From Hymenobacter jejuensis (GTDB taxonomy: Bacteria; Bacteroidota; Bacteroidia; Cytophagales; Hymenobacteraceae): a DNA stretch of 64,000 bases. This document shows, piece after piece, positions 30,685 to 39,556 of the stretch. Under the pieces are notes generated by a model. It searched no databases and had not been told where the DNA came from. It worked only from the letters and a program-made list of their open reading frames with translations. The number at the start of each line of letters is the position of its first letter. Position 1 is the stretch's first letter. The stretch lies in assembly GCF_006337165.1 (NCBI RefSeq), contig NZ_CP040896.1, positions 1 to 64,000 on the forward strand. The letters run 5' to 3'. The position numbers and the translations under genes were made by a program.

Positions 30685-31767
30685 ATGGCTGAACAAACCC
30701 TTACCGGACTGCGCGCCGGCGTACTACACGGCGACGAGGTACAGAACCTTTTCAAATTCGCCAAGGCGAATGCCTTTGCCCTGCCCGCCGTCAACGTGAC
30801 GGGTACCAACTCGGTGAACGCGGTGCTGGAAACGGCCCACGAAGTCAATTCGCCTGTTATCATACAGTTTTCCAACGGTGGCGCGCAGTTTTTTGCCGGC
30901 AAATCGCTGCCTAACGGCGACCAGCGTGCCAGTATTGCGGGGGCCATTTCGGGTGCTCAGCACGTGCACACGATGGCTTCGGTGTACGATGTACCGGTTA
31001 TTCTGCACACCGACCACGCCGCCAAGAAGCTGCTGCCCTGGATCGACGGGTTGCTTGAGGCGGGCGAAAAGCATTTTGCGCAGTATGGCCAGCCGCTGTA
31101 CAGCTCGCACATGCTCGACCTGTCGGAAGAGCCGATTGAAGAGAACATCGAAATCTGCAAGCGCTACCTCGAGCGCATGAGCAAAATCGGTATGACGCTG
31201 GAGATTGAACTTGGCGTGACCGGCGGTGAAGAAGATGGCGTGGACAACTCCGATGTCGATAGCTCGAAGCTCTATACCCAACCTTCCGAAGTTGCGTTTG
31301 CTTACAAAGAGCTGAGTTCGGTAAGCCCCCGCTTTACGGTAGCGGCTGCCTTCGGTAATGTGCACGGCGTGTACAAGCCCGGCAACGTGAAGTTGCAACC
31401 CGTCATCCTGAAAAACTCGCAACAGTACGTGCAGGAGCACTTCCAAACGGGTTCACAGCCTGTTGACTTTGTATTCCACGGCGGTTCGGGCTCTAGCCAA
31501 GAAGAAATTCGGGAGGCTATTTCTTATGGTGCCATCAAAATGAACATCGACACCGATTTGCAGTGGGCACTTTGGGAAGGCATCAAAAACTATTACGTAA
31601 AGAACGAAGCCTACTTGCAAGGCCAGATCGGTAACCCCAGTGGTGCCGATTCGCCGAATAAGAAATACTACGATCCACGTGTGTGGCTCCGTGAAGGTGA
31701 GAAAACCTTCGCAGCGCGCCTCAAGCAAGCGTTTGAAGATCTGAACGCAGTCAACCGCAGACCATAA
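30685..31767 (+). CDS. fbaA: Class II fructose-bisphosphate aldolase
   Basis: Zinc-dependent cleavage of fructose 1,6-bisphosphate to glyceraldehyde 3-phosphate and dihydroxyacetone phosphate in glycolysis and gluconeogenesis. The 360-residue product has the length of E. coli FbaA. Catalytic Asp and first zinc His are D110 and H111 in HTDHAAKKLLPWIDG; further family motifs are SSHMLDLSEEP, LEIELGVTGGEEDG, NVHGVYKPGNVKL, FHGGSGSSQEEI and KMNIDTDLQWA. The ATG at 30685 matches the family N-terminus (an upstream in-frame TTG at 30634 is disregarded). Monocistronic, with its own promoter and terminator. Confidence 0.97.
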   Translation: MAEQTLTGLRAGVLHGDEVQNLFKFAKANAFALPAVNVTGTNSVNAVLETAHEVNSPVIIQFSNGGAQFFAGKSLPNGDQRASIAGAISGAQHVHTMASVYDVPVILHTDHAAKKLLPWIDGLLEAGEKHFAQYGQPLYSSHMLDLSEEPIEENIEICKRYLERMSKIGMTLEIELGVTGGEEDGVDNSDVDSSKLYTQPSEVAFAYKELSSVSPRFTVAAAFGNVHGVYKPGNVKLQPVILKNSQQYVQEHFQTGSQPVDFVFHGGSGSSQEEIREAISYGAIKMNIDTDLQWALWEGIKNYYVKNEAYLQGQIGNPSGADSPNKKYYDPRVWLREGEKTFAARLKQAFEDLNAVNRRP

Positions 31768-31789
31768 CTATCTTATAATCAAATACTCA
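31765..31789. repeat. 25-nt near-palindromic element overlapping aldolase stop
   Basis: Begins with the TAA stop of the aldolase gene, reads TAACTATCTTATAATC then AAATACTCA, and runs straight into the terminator hairpin. Confidence 0.55.
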
Positions 31790-31821
31790 CAAAGGCCGCT
31801 TCTTCATTGAAGTGGCCTTTG
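31790..31821 (+). terminator. Terminator of the aldolase gene
   Basis: CAAAGGCCGCTTC pairs with GAAGTGGCCTTTG (one G-T pair) around a 6-nt loop, then TCATTTT. Confidence 0.85.
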
Positions 31822-32597
31822 TCATTTTGACGCGATTCGAGTTTGTGAGATAAGCTCCTATGTACTCAGCCTGATTGAAGTTGTCAAATCCGCTGTGTAT
31901 AGCCTCAAAGGAGAATATGGCTTAACACGGAAAATGCGATTGTACATATTCAGGACCAAACCCTGAGTTCAGACTTATTGCATAATATAAGTTATAAAAT
32001 TATGTGATTTTTTGACCGGTTTTACTACGATAAATGTGTGTAGATACCATCACGAATAATTAAACTTTTTGAAGCTATTAGTCACAAAACTGCGCATCAT
32101 TAATTAATGATTTTGCTACTCGGTTAATTCTTTTATTTAGAGCATTTTATCCAGGTTAAACTAGAATCCAACGCAGTCTGGACATATATAAGCCCTCTGA
32201 ACGATTCTTCTACAAGCAACGACTTACATTCCCCCTCATTATGCAATACACTCACAATCAAATAATTATAATTTATATACACAACATATAGATAACATAA
32301 TTCTAAGAACAGACTGGATACAACTATGAAGGATGCACATATCCTAAAATTGCATTTATCTAATATATTTCTGTATTAAGTCAAAGGCAATCCCATAGAT
32401 TGTTTAAACTATTCGAATACAAATTGACTTTTTCAAATAAGCGTTCTATTACAAAAACAATGAACTATAAACTTAACATTGTGTTAAAGTCAGCACGAAA
32501 ATCCTGCGCTAGCTTTGCGCCGAATTCTGGCATGCCGGATTTTAACAGTTTGGAATAAACGATTTACTCTGTTTTTCATCTTCACTCTTTGGCTTAA
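31822..32597. other. Long AT-rich gene-free region
   Basis: About 775 bp, much richer in A+T than its surroundings and without any ORF of note. TAGCTTTG at 32510-32517 could be the -7 box for the nuclease gene, but no TTG lies at the right distance. No strong hairpin or RNA motif recognised. Confidence 0.5.
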
Positions 32598-33938
32598 ATG
32601 AAAAAACCCTTACTCGGGTACGGCAGATATCTTCTGCTGCTGCTTCTGCCCTGCTTTGCCTTTCATCCAACGAGTGTAGATCGCCGCGAGGTTTCGACTG
32701 CACTTTTTGCTGCAAACACGCAAGAGACCTTCGATACAGGTACCAAGACGGATTATGCCACCGGAACCGTTGCCCTCACGACTGGCAACTGGATTCTGAC
32801 GGACGGCGTGCTGGGCGCCACCGATGCCGATCGGAAAAACGGCGCGCAGGCCGTACGCTTACAAGGCGCCGGCAAGCTCACGATGGACTTTTACCTGCCG
32901 ACAGGAGCTTCTACGATTACCATACAGCACGCCATTTACGGCTCCGACGGCAGCAGCAGTTGGGAATTGTGGGCGCAGGCGCAGTCGTGCAACTGCAACA
33001 AGTGGACAAAGCTGGGCAACACCGTTTCGACCACTAGCAACACCCTGCAAACGGCAGCTTTCACGGCCAATATTTCGGGCAACGTCAAGTTTGAAATCCG
33101 GAAGACATCTGGGGGCAGCGCCCGCCTGAATCTCGATGATTTTGCCGTGACGGAGTTTGGCACCGAGGCCCCTTCCGTTGACAACAATAACGTTGCGCTG
33201 GGCAACCCCAGCGGCGCCGTTACGGACGTCAGCTATTTTGATAACTACTTGCTGGTCAAGCCACAGTATGTAATGTCGTATAACCGCGACCAGGGCAAAC
33301 CCAACTGGGTAAGCTGGCACCTCGATATTTCTGACCGCGGTACTGCTGACCGGCAGGACGACTTCCGCAACGACCCTTCGTTGCCAGATGGCTGGTACCA
33401 AGTGCAATCGACCAGCTACAGCGGCAGCGGCTTCGACCGGGGCCACAATTGCCCGTCGGCCGACCGGACTTCTACGCTAGAAAACAACTCGGCGACCTTC
33501 TTCATGACCAACATGATGCCGCAGGCGCCTAACAACAACCAGAAAACCTGGGCCGACCTGGAAAATTACACCCGCACGTTCCTGCCCGGCAACGAGGTGT
33601 ACGTGATTTGCGGTAGCTACGGCGTGGGCGGCGTGGGCAGCAACAACGCTACAGTGGTCAATACCCTCGACCAAGGCCGCGTGACGGTACCGGCCCGCTG
33701 CTGGAAGGTGATTGTGGTGTTGCCGGTTGGCGACAACGATGCTTCGCGGGTGAACGCCAATACCCGCATCATCGCCATCGACACGCCGAACGTCAACTCC
33801 ATCGACACGAACTGGGGCACGTACCGCACCAGCGTCGATGCCATCGAGAAAGCAACCGGTTACGACTTGCTCTCGAACCTGCCCGTTGACGTGCAGACGG
33901 TCATCGAGTCGAAAGTCGATAACGGCCCGACCAATTAA
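32598..33938 (+). CDS. Secreted DNA/RNA non-specific endonuclease (DRGH type)
   Basis: Extracellular nuclease of the Serratia NucA type. The 446-residue product has a signal peptide (LLLLLLPCFAFHP), then a beta-rich region (about residues 40-190; FDTGTKTDYATGTVAL ... SARLNLDDFAVTEF) that resembles the jelly-roll modules often fused to Bacteroidota secreted enzymes, and the nuclease domain (about 210-440). The catalytic DRGH is at 280-283 with H283 as general base; the metal-ligand Asn is in TNMMPQAPNNNQ and the Glu in WADLENYTR. There is no T9SS sorting domain at the C-terminus (ends NGPTN), so it may be released via another route. The next gene follows after 42 bp. Confidence 0.9.
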   Translation: MKKPLLGYGRYLLLLLLPCFAFHPTSVDRREVSTALFAANTQETFDTGTKTDYATGTVALTTGNWILTDGVLGATDADRKNGAQAVRLQGAGKLTMDFYLPTGASTITIQHAIYGSDGSSSWELWAQAQSCNCNKWTKLGNTVSTTSNTLQTAAFTANISGNVKFEIRKTSGGSARLNLDDFAVTEFGTEAPSVDNNNVALGNPSGAVTDVSYFDNYLLVKPQYVMSYNRDQGKPNWVSWHLDISDRGTADRQDDFRNDPSLPDGWYQVQSTSYSGSGFDRGHNCPSADRTSTLENNSATFFMTNMMPQAPNNNQKTWADLENYTRTFLPGNEVYVICGSYGVGGVGSNNATVVNTLDQGRVTVPARCWKVIVVLPVGDNDASRVNANTRIIAIDTPNVNSIDTNWGTYRTSVDAIEKATGYDLLSNLPVDVQTVIESKVDNGPTN

Positions 33939-33980
33939 GCTCAACTTCCCGGATTTTCTTACAAAGACATAACCGTCTGT

Positions 33981-36900
33981 ATGACAAGTTTTTATAAAAA
34001 CGCTTGGAAGCTTGGGCAATTGCCGGCTTTGCTTGCTTTTCTGTTTTTCTTCGGTGCGCACCAGAGTTGGGGTCAGACACCGTATCAGCTGGCCACCGGA
34101 ACATACACAGAGAATTTTGGTGATGTTGCCAATTGGACCGACAACTTTGCCTCAGGCTTAGGTGCCAATCGCTTTGGGGTCGCCCCCCAGCAGACCAGCC
34201 CTGCTTTGCCTAATCAGACCAAAGTTTTTGCTACCGGTACTGGGGGGGGCGTACAAAAAGGCACTGGCGCAATCGTACTTCTGGCAACCGGTGCCTCTCC
34301 TGATGGCGGCAACGCAGCTGCTTTCGATCTTTATTTAGATTTTACAGGCGTCACCGCCGGAACCATTAGCCTAGATTGGGCCGAAGTCAACAACTCATCC
34401 GGCGATCGGCGATCTACTTTCAAGCTCCAAACAAACACCGGCGACGGCGGAGCCTTTGTTGACCTAGGTGGCTCAAGTGTAGTGGTTACCAATAACGTAG
34501 CTGCTTCAGGCAACTTAACTTCCATTGCCCTACCTGCAGGCTTCTCTAATAATGCCACTGCCAAAATCCGCTTTTTTCTCGTGACCTCGGCCGGCGGTAC
34601 TACTGGCAGCCGCCCCAAAATCAGCCTAGACAACGTAGTCGTTACTGCTGGTTCAACGGGTACTCCAGTGCCAACTATCACTACCACAGCCTCGGCTTAC
34701 AACAGCCCGTTCTGCGTTACTTCTGCTTCGGGAAGTACTTCATTCAACGTTGCTTATACCAGCAGCGGTACTTTCACGGGCACTTTTAGAGCGCAGCTGT
34801 CGAATGCTTCGGGGGCGTTTCCAAGCAATGCCACCGATAACATCATCGGCAGCGGCAGCACTTCGCCTATTTCGGCAATTATTCCGGCCGGTACGCCCAG
34901 CGGAACCGGCTACCGGATTCGGGTAGTAAACGACGCTCCGGCCACGTACGGCGCCGATAACGGCACCAACCTTACTGTTTCTCAGAGCGTTACCACCAAC
35001 CCAGTTACAGTAACACCTCCCGACGCTCAAACTATCTCGCTTACAGGAACAGGCACTAACCTCACGGCCAAGGCGGCTTCGGGCTCAACCTTTACCTGGC
35101 AATACAGCACCAGTGCTTCAGGGCCTTTCACCACGGCTATCGGCGGTGCTACTAGCGCAATCTACCAGCCCAAAGGCTCCGATTTTGGCGCAGCCGGCAC
35201 CTATTATGTAGTTGCAAAATCCAGTTTATCAAACACTTGCGGATCGGCTACTGGTGAAAGTTCGCCCGTAACCATCACCATACCTGCGGCTACGAAGCCG
35301 GAGATAATCACTTCCGTGTCGACATTACCTGCTTTCAGCGCTGTAGTGGCAGGCGCGGCGACCAGCCCGCAAAGCTTCACGGTGAGCGGCACAGGCTTGT
35401 CTTCTCCCCTATCCATCACGCCTCCGGCCGGATTTGAGATTCGTACTGGCACGCAGCCTTTTGCTTGCTGTGTTATTCAATTGCAACCGACCGACGGCAC
35501 AGTAAATACTACTACCATCGACGTCCGCTTTGCCCCAACGGCGGCCCAGGCATATCAGGCTACCATCCCGGTGAACAGCAGCGGCGCGGCCGATCAATCG
35601 GTTGCCGTGAGCGGCACCAGCACGGCTCCGGTATATCCGGCAACCGTGAGCACGGCGGAGCTTACCAACATTACGCCCACCAGCGCCTCAACCGGCGGCA
35701 ACATACCCGACGACGGGGGCAGCGGCATTACGGCGCGCGGTGTGGTGTGGGGCAAAACGCCTAACCCAGTCCTGAGCACGCTCAAGACCAGCGACGGCAC
35801 GGGTTCGGGCGCCTTCACCAGCGCCATCACCGGCCTGACGCCCGGCACTACCTACTACGTGCGGGCCTATGCTACCACAACCAGCGCGGGCACTGCCTAC
35901 GGGCAGGAGTTTACGCTGGTCACGACAACGGTGCCGCTTGCTGCCGAGCCTACCAAGAACTCCGCCCTAACCGCTTCCAACGTCACCAGCACTTCGCTGC
36001 TGCTGAACCTAACGGGTGGCGACGGCACGAAGCATTTGATTCTGGCCCGCCTGGGCAGCGCCGTAGATGCTGCCCCCGTGGACGCTACGACGTATACTCC
36101 CAATACTGCTTTCGGCCAAGGCACCCAAGTGGGCGTCGGCAACTATGTGGTGTATGGTGGCACTGCCGATACGGTAACAGTTCGCAACCTGCGCCCTAAC
36201 ACGACCTACACGTTTGCCGTTTTTGATTACAACGACAACGATACGCCCTTCGCCGAAAACTACCAGACCTCTTCTCCCGGAACGTTGGCCCAGGCAACAC
36301 TGGCGGTGCCGGCAACTATGCTGCTCGAAGAAAACTTTGCTTATAACTCGGGCGATTTTCTGACCAACAACGGCTGGGCGGCTCACAGCGGCGGCACTAC
36401 TAACGCCGTCGCCGTAGCTGCACCAGGTCTTACCTATGCAGGCTACGGTGCCGGCAGCATTGGCAATACAGCCTCCATTACAACGACGGGCCAAGACGTT
36501 AACCGTCAGTTTGCTGCCGTGTACGCCCGCACGCCGGTGTACGCCTCCTTCTTGGTGAAAGTATCGAGCGCCGGTACGGGTGACTATTTCTTCCACCTGG
36601 GGCCGACGATCCTGAGCTCTAACTTCAAAAACCGGGTTTACGTCAAGAAAGGACCTACCACGGGCAAAGTGCAGTTTGGCATCAGCGGCAACGGCACCAA
36701 CATCCTTTACACCACCGAAGAATATAACCTGAACGAGACTTACCTCCTGGTTGTAAAGTATTCGTTTGATGAGACGGGCACCACGAGCCGCCTGTACATC
36801 AACCCCGCGGTGAACGCCGAACCGACAACTGCCGCAGTGGAAGCACTGGAAACCACGGGTACACCTTCCGACATTGGCACCGTTGCGTTGCGTCAGGGCG

Positions 36901-38723
36901 GTGGCAATACCTTGGCTCCCAACCTGCTGATTGACGGCATCCGGGTGGGCACTACCTACCGGGTCGTGCGTACGGGCCTGACCTGCCTTGCGCCAACGCC
37001 TTCGTTTACAGCCACTACGGTTTGCGCCGGTACGGCTACGGCCTTCAAGGATGCCTCGACAACTGTTGAGTCGAATGCTACCTATGCTTGGGATGTCGAC
37101 AACGATGGCAAAGTAGATTACACCACTAAAGGCAACATCAGCCACACCTACGCGGCGGGCACTTATACTGCTACCCTGACCATCACCCAGGGCGCTTGCT
37201 CCGATACCTACACCCAACAAGTAACTGTGCGGGCCTTGCCAACGGCTACGTTGACCGGCGACGCTACGGTATGTGTGGGCACGTCTACCAAGCTGACGGT
37301 CCACCTGACCGGTGTTGCTCCCTGGACGGTTGGCTATTCGATTAACGGCGCGGCTGCCCCGGCGGTCCTAACCGTAACGGCTGCTGAAGTTGATGCTGAA
37401 GGAAATTACTCCCTAACCGTAACTCCCAAAGAGACAACCACTTATGCATTGACCTCCTTAACGGATGGCAACTGCACTGGCGCTGCCCTAACGGGCTCTG
37501 CCACGGTAACCGTTACCACCCCTCCTTCTGTAACCGCACTAAACATCCCGACGGCCAACACCGAAATGGGCAAGTGCGGCGCTTCAGTTGCTTTCGCTGC
37601 TACTGCTACGGGGTCTCCTGCTCCCAAATTCGTATACAGCATTGTGAAGGATGGCGTGACCACGGCCATCACCTCTCCGTACTTCTTCCCGGTAGGCGTT
37701 ACCACGGTCACGGCTACAGCTACCAACAGCTGCGGCACCGACTCGAAAACTTTCACTGTGACGGTACAGGACAAGGAGGCTCCTACGGTCCTGACTCAGA
37801 ACCTGACCGTGACCCTGAGCAAAGGCAACTTCTCAATCACGGCGGCTGATGTCAACAAGGGCAGCTCCGATGCTTGCGGAATCGCGTCGATCACGCTGAG
37901 CAAGAGCACCTTTACCTGCGATAATATCGGCCTCAACAAAGTAACCCTGACCGTCACCGACATTCACGGTAACGTGGCCAGCCAGACGGCGGATGTCACT
38001 GTAAAAGGCATAATCCCGACGCCCGTCATCACGCCAAAGCCTTCTTCTGACGTGTACACCGGCGGCGTTGCGACCAATCTTTACATTGGCTACGGTCCGC
38101 AGAGCGTAACGCTGACGGCCTCCGGCGGCGTAAGCTACAGCTGGAGCGGTCCGGCTGGACTCAGCAAAACCGACATTGCCAACCCGATCTTCACGGCTAC
38201 GAAGCCCGGCACTTTCCTCTATACCGTCACGGTTACCAGCGAGACGGGCTGCACCGCCACCAAGCAGGTGACGCTGAAAGTAGTCGACGTACGCTGCGGC
38301 AACAAGAACGATAAGGTTACCATCTGCCACAAGGGAAACCCATCCTGCATCTCCTCCGGAGACATTGCTGATCACCTCAACCACGGCGACCAGCTCGGCG
38401 ACTGCTCGGCTGCTAAACTGACTGCCACAGCGGCCGCCAGCGTCGTGACCACTGAAGCTACCGCCAACGTGTTCGAGGCGTATCCCAACCCCTTCACCGA
38501 CCGGGCCGTGCTGCACTTCCGCTCGGCAGAAACCGGCAAGGCGCAATTGCTGATCTACAACGCAGTAGGCAAGCTGGTAGCGACGCTCTACAACGGCGTA
38601 GCCGAAAGCGGTCACGACTACGAGTTCACCGTGGATGGCGCCACGCTGGCCGAGGGGATATACACCTGCCGCCTGACCACCAACGGCAAAGTGGAAACCA
38701 AGCGCTTGGTTCTGGTTAAGTAA
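33981..38723 (+). CDS. Very large multidomain surface protein with T9SS sorting domain
   Basis: 1580 residues, no catalytic domain recognised. Order: signal peptide (about 1-31, ending SWG); a nuclease-neighbour-like beta region (to about 225); Ig-like modules (230-435 and 440-550); a fibronectin-III-like module with GITARGVVWGKTPNP and GLTPGTTYYVRAYATT (553-650); a second one (655-775); a concanavalin-type module starting LLEENFAYNSGDFLTNNGW (780-1000); a PKD domain with YAWDVDNDGKVDYTTKGNISHTYA (1007-1085); further Ig/HYR-like modules; and a type A sorting domain from about 1497 (FEAYPNPFTDRAVLHF ... GIYTCRLTTNGK). Probably an adhesin or matrix protein exported by T9SS and linked to the nuclease gene only by position. 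Confidence 0.9.
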   Translation: MTSFYKNAWKLGQLPALLAFLFFFGAHQSWGQTPYQLATGTYTENFGDVANWTDNFASGLGANRFGVAPQQTSPALPNQTKVFATGTGGGVQKGTGAIVLLATGASPDGGNAAAFDLYLDFTGVTAGTISLDWAEVNNSSGDRRSTFKLQTNTGDGGAFVDLGGSSVVVTNNVAASGNLTSIALPAGFSNNATAKIRFFLVTSAGGTTGSRPKISLDNVVVTAGSTGTPVPTITTTASAYNSPFCVTSASGSTSFNVAYTSSGTFTGTFRAQLSNASGAFPSNATDNIIGSGSTSPISAIIPAGTPSGTGYRIRVVNDAPATYGADNGTNLTVSQSVTTNPVTVTPPDAQTISLTGTGTNLTAKAASGSTFTWQYSTSASGPFTTAIGGATSAIYQPKGSDFGAAGTYYVVAKSSLSNTCGSATGESSPVTITIPAATKPEIITSVSTLPAFSAVVAGAATSPQSFTVSGTGLSSPLSITPPAGFEIRTGTQPFACCVIQLQPTDGTVNTTTIDVRFAPTAAQAYQATIPVNSSGAADQSVAVSGTSTAPVYPATVSTAELTNITPTSASTGGNIPDDGGSGITARGVVWGKTPNPVLSTLKTSDGTGSGAFTSAITGLTPGTTYYVRAYATTTSAGTAYGQEFTLVTTTVPLAAEPTKNSALTASNVTSTSLLLNLTGGDGTKHLILARLGSAVDAAPVDATTYTPNTAFGQGTQVGVGNYVVYGGTADTVTVRNLRPNTTYTFAVFDYNDNDTPFAENYQTSSPGTLAQATLAVPATMLLEENFAYNSGDFLTNNGWAAHSGGTTNAVAVAAPGLTYAGYGAGSIGNTASITTTGQDVNRQFAAVYARTPVYASFLVKVSSAGTGDYFFHLGPTILSSNFKNRVYVKKGPTTGKVQFGISGNGTNILYTTEEYNLNETYLLVVKYSFDETGTTSRLYINPAVNAEPTTAAVEALETTGTPSDIGTVALRQGGGNTLAPNLLIDGIRVGTTYRVVRTGLTCLAPTPSFTATTVCAGTATAFKDASTTVESNATYAWDVDNDGKVDYTTKGNISHTYAAGTYTATLTITQGACSDTYTQQVTVRALPTATLTGDATVCVGTSTKLTVHLTGVAPWTVGYSINGAAAPAVLTVTAAEVDAEGNYSLTVTPKETTTYALTSLTDGNCTGAALTGSATVTVTTPPSVTALNIPTANTEMGKCGASVAFAATATGSPAPKFVYSIVKDGVTTAITSPYFFPVGVTTVTATATNSCGTDSKTFTVTVQDKEAPTVLTQNLTVTLSKGNFSITAADVNKGSSDACGIASITLSKSTFTCDNIGLNKVTLTVTDIHGNVASQTADVTVKGIIPTPVITPKPSSDVYTGGVATNLYIGYGPQSVTLTASGGVSYSWSGPAGLSKTDIANPIFTATKPGTFLYTVTVTSETGCTATKQVTLKVVDVRCGNKNDKVTICHKGNPSCISSGDIADHLNHGDQLGDCSAAKLTATAAASVVTTEATANVFEAYPNPFTDRAVLHFRSAETGKAQLLIYNAVGKLVATLYNGVAESGHDYEFTVDGATLAEGIYTCRLTTNGKVETKRLVLVK

Positions 38724-38766
38724 GCCCCTTCTGACCAGCAGGCAACCTATTCTTAGGTTACCACCC

Positions 38767-38807
38767 AAAAAAAGCAACTATCTGATTATCAGATAGTTGC
38801 TTTTTTT
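38767..38807. terminator. Bidirectional terminator
   Basis: Nineteen-nt arms (AAAAAAAGCAACTATCTGA and its complement) around the loop TTA, in the gap between converging genes. Its stem (38775-38799) is itself a perfect-palindrome version of the 25-nt element. Confidence 0.92.
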
Positions 38808-38852
38808 GTTTTATAATCAGCTGATCCTCACAGTTCGCAAGGCAATTGACTG

Positions 38853-39437
38853 TTATTTCAGACGGGCTTGCGCTTCGGCGAGGCGGGCCTGTTTGGAAGC
38901 CTCGCGGCGAGCCGTTGCCGAAGCCGTCCAGTATTGGTGCCCTTGCAGAAAATCGACCTGGCCTTCGTTCCATTTTTGCTCATCCGGAGCCATCCCGCGG
39001 GCTTGCAGCTCCACGTACAGCGTCTGGCTGATGGGCCAGAAATCGGGACGACCCAAGTAATCGAGGTCGGCATCGCAGAGGATTTGGGCCAGGTGGAGGT
39101 CGCCGGGGTTCTGCGGCATTTTCGTGGCCATGATCAAGCGACAAATCAACTCGATTTGATCCGCCGAATACCCCATGTCCGGCAAGGTGCGCTTCACCAG
39201 CTCACAACCGGCTTCTTCGTGCCCGATGTAGGTAGTCATAAAACCGCTGTCGTGATAAAGGGCCGCGGTGCGCAGCAACATCAGCGCCTCGGCGTCGGTA
39301 ACGCCCTCGGCCTCGGCCAACGACTGGGCCTGCGCAAGGACATCGAGGGTATGATGCAGACCGTGGTAGTAGAGCGTAGGCGAGAGATGCTGGCGCAACT
39401 CATTGAGCACATACGTTTCGGCGCGTCGGCAGTCCAT
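38853..39437 (-). CDS. HD-domain phosphohydrolase-like protein
   Basis: Soluble 194-residue protein of the HD superfamily (metal-dependent phosphohydrolases). The metal ligands can be seen: H28 in YYHGLHHTLDV, H62-D63 in ALYHDSGF and D122 in LCDADLDYLG, with a third His-rich region at IGHEEAG. The fold and size resemble uncharacterised HD proteins and small nucleotide phosphohydrolases. It is convergent with the T9SS gene and diverges from the cNMP-binding transporter gene 119 bp away. A role in breaking down a signalling nucleotide would fit the neighbourhood but is speculation; no PDE-specific motif is seen. Confidence 0.8.
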   Translation of the reverse strand: MDCRRAETYVLNELRQHLSPTLYYHGLHHTLDVLAQAQSLAEAEGVTDAEALMLLRTAALYHDSGFMTTYIGHEEAGCELVKRTLPDMGYSADQIELICRLIMATKMPQNPGDLHLAQILCDADLDYLGRPDFWPISQTLYVELQARGMAPDEQKWNEGQVDFLQGHQYWTASATARREASKQARLAEAQARLK

Positions 39438-39556
39438 GATGGTAGGCAGCAGGAAGTATCAATGCCGTAATAACAGGAAAAATCCGAAACTGTGCACATC
39501 AGGGCACTATCTTGCGGTTATACTTGAGGCTGCGAGGCATCACCTTTCCTTCTGGC

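Noticed and set aside
36009..37304. Minus-strand frame of 431 codons opposite the T9SS protein
   Set aside because: Composition follows the repeats of the sense gene; no start region or motif.
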